This document shows positions 4,790 to 5,672 of a stretch of DNA of 5,672 bases, in pieces (the stretch's first letter is position 1; each line of letters begins with the position of its first letter). Below the pieces are notes generated by a model, which saw only the letters and a list, made by a program, of their open reading frames with translations, was not told the DNA's origin and did no database searches. The DNA is from Paracraurococcus sp049315625 (GTDB lineage: Bacteria; Pseudomonadota; Alphaproteobacteria; Acetobacterales; Acetobacteraceae): NCBI GenBank assembly GCA_049315625.1, contig JBMOJU010000336.1, positions 1 through 5,672 on the forward strand, written 5' to 3'. A program made the position numbers and the translations under genes.

Positions 4790-5672
4790 AGCGGCGCCGG
4801 CGCGGGGATGGGAATATCGGCGTAGTCGAACTCGCCCAGCAGGTCGCCGAGCGGCACCGGCCGCAGCGGCGGCCGGCCGGTCCAGGTCCCCACCGCCTGG
4901 CGCGAACCGACCCGGGCCGCGAGGATCTCTGCCGCCACGTCGCCGCAGGACCGGCCCTGGCAGGGGCCCATGCCGCACCGGGTGAAGTGCTTCATCTGAT
5001 TCACGTCGCGAGCGCCGTCGTCGAAGGCGGCATCGAGTTCGCCGCGGGTCACGTCCTCGCAGCGGCAAACCACCGTCTCCGGCGCGATGCCGGCGACCGC
5101 CGCGGGGTCGAGCTGCATCATCCCGGCCATGGCATCGGCGAAGGGCGCCAGCACCCGCAGCGCGGCGCGGTCCGCCGCGGTGGCGGCGGCGAAGCCAGAA
5201 TCGTCCAGCCGGCCGGCGTCGCGCGCGGCCGCGAGGCCGGCGATGCGGCCCGCATGCACCGCCGGCAGCGCGCCGCGCAGTCCGGCGCCATCACCGGCGG
5301 CATACATGCCGGCGATGCCGGTTCGGCCATCGGCATCCAGCAGCGGGACCCAGCCGCCGCGCCGCCGGTCGAACAGCAAGGGGGCGCGCAGCAGCCGGGG
5401 GATCTCGGCGCCGGGCACCAGGCCATCGCCGACGCAGAGCGCATCGGCGGCAAAGCGGCGCCCCGGCCCGCCCGCGAGCGGCGCGACGGTCACGCTTTCC
5501 AGCACCGCATCCCCGTCCGCCTGCCGCACCGCATGGCCCGACAGCAGCGGCACGGCGCGGCCAGCGATGCGCAACCCCCAGCCGAGGCCGCGCGCCAGCA
5601 GGGCTGGGCGGGTGGCGAGGCGCGGCGCGGCGGCGAGCCAGGCGCGACGCGGCGCGCGGTCGACCACCGCTG
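4786..5672 (-). CDS. FAD/[2Fe-2S] oxidoreductase, alpha-type subunit (HcnB / OoxA / LhpE-like), N-terminus off the window
   Basis: This is the C-terminal 295 residues of a flavoprotein subunit; the frame stays open through the right edge, and family members are roughly 460-480 residues long. The visible part contains the end of a pyridine-nucleotide-disulfide-oxidoreductase fold, including the FAD-binding motif GMYAAGDGAG (about 5280-5312). A BFD-like [2Fe-2S] domain follows, with cysteines CRC (codons 5067-5059) and CGMGPC (codons 4977-4960), giving C-x-C-x27-C-x4-C, plus another Cys in GRSCGD (4947-4945). The pairing of VVCRCEDVTRGEL with TRCGMGPCQGRSCG is typical of the alpha subunits of hydrogen cyanide synthase, opine oxidase and D-hydroxyproline dehydrogenase. 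It should mediate electron transfer from the DAO-type subunit encoded immediately downstream, whose GTG overlaps this TGA. The third, small (2Fe-2S) subunit is expected upstream, outside the window. Confidence 0.88.
   Translation of the reverse strand, partial: AVVDRAPRRAWLAAAPRLATRPALLARGLGWGLRIAGRAVPLLSGHAVRQADGDAVLESVTVAPLAGGPGRRFAADALCVGDGLVPGAEIPRLLRAPLLFDRRRGGWVPLLDADGRTGIAGMYAAGDGAGLRGALPAVHAGRIAGLAAARDAGRLDDSGFAAATAADRAALRVLAPFADAMAGMMQLDPAAVAGIAPETVVCRCEDVTRGELDAAFDDGARDVNQMKHFTRCGMGPCQGRSCGDVAAEILAARVGSRQAVGTWTGRPPLRPVPLGDLLGEFDYADIPIPAPAPL

Noticed and set aside
3677..5068. Longer version of the DAO-type gene starting at 5068
   Set aside because: The extra 93 residues are Arg-rich shadow of the upstream gene. 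The FAD-binding fold begins right after GTG 4789, which also makes the GTGA overlap.

Overview
The window is very GC-rich with strong third-position GC bias. Its gene families and insertion-sequence types suggest an alphaproteobacterium, perhaps one of the Acetobacteraceae or a relative; that assignment is an inference, because no rRNA or marker gene is present. The window divides into a left half shaped by mobile elements and a right half holding an ordinary catabolic operon.

Left half (1-2741). Bases 1-53 look like the terminal repeats of an IS21-type element whose body lies beyond the left edge. After a 68-base gap comes a minus-strand gene for a photolyase/cryptochrome-related protein (122-1270). 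It has the FAD-binding helical domain first and what looks like the alpha/beta 'antenna' domain last, the reverse of the usual order. Its ATG overlaps the TGA of an upstream frame (ATGA). Only about 30 codons of that upstream gene remain, because an IS481-family element (1363-2387, 28-bp inverted repeats) abuts it. The IS481 transposase (1417-2391) reads through its right inverted repeat and takes its stop codon from flanking DNA at the CTAG-like target site. To the right of IS481 is the decayed 3' end of an ISL3-family transposase (about 2393-2647) with a nonsense codon in its most conserved motif. The two flanks of IS481 are unrelated and its putative target duplications do not match exactly (CTAG / CTAA), so this junction probably reflects a rearrangement.

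Right half (2742-5672). Three minus-strand genes form a tight operon with 4-base overlaps (GTGA, then ATGA). In transcription order they are: a partial FAD/[2Fe-2S] oxidoreductase subunit of the HcnB / opine oxidase A / LhpE type, open at the right edge; a DAO-fold FAD oxidoreductase of the HcnC / opine oxidase B / LhpB type; and a dihydrodipicolinate synthase-superfamily lyase or deaminase that is not DapA. The expected small (2Fe-2S) third subunit would lie just beyond the right edge. A membrane-linked or electron-transfer-linked dehydrogenase of a D-amino acid, hydroxyproline or opine, followed by a Schiff-base enzyme acting on the imine or keto product, is the simplest reading. The hydroxyproline pathway is the best specific hypothesis, but it is not proven here.

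No tRNA, rRNA or CRISPR array was seen. The only stretch over 300 bases without an intact gene (2392-2741) holds the ISL3 remnant.
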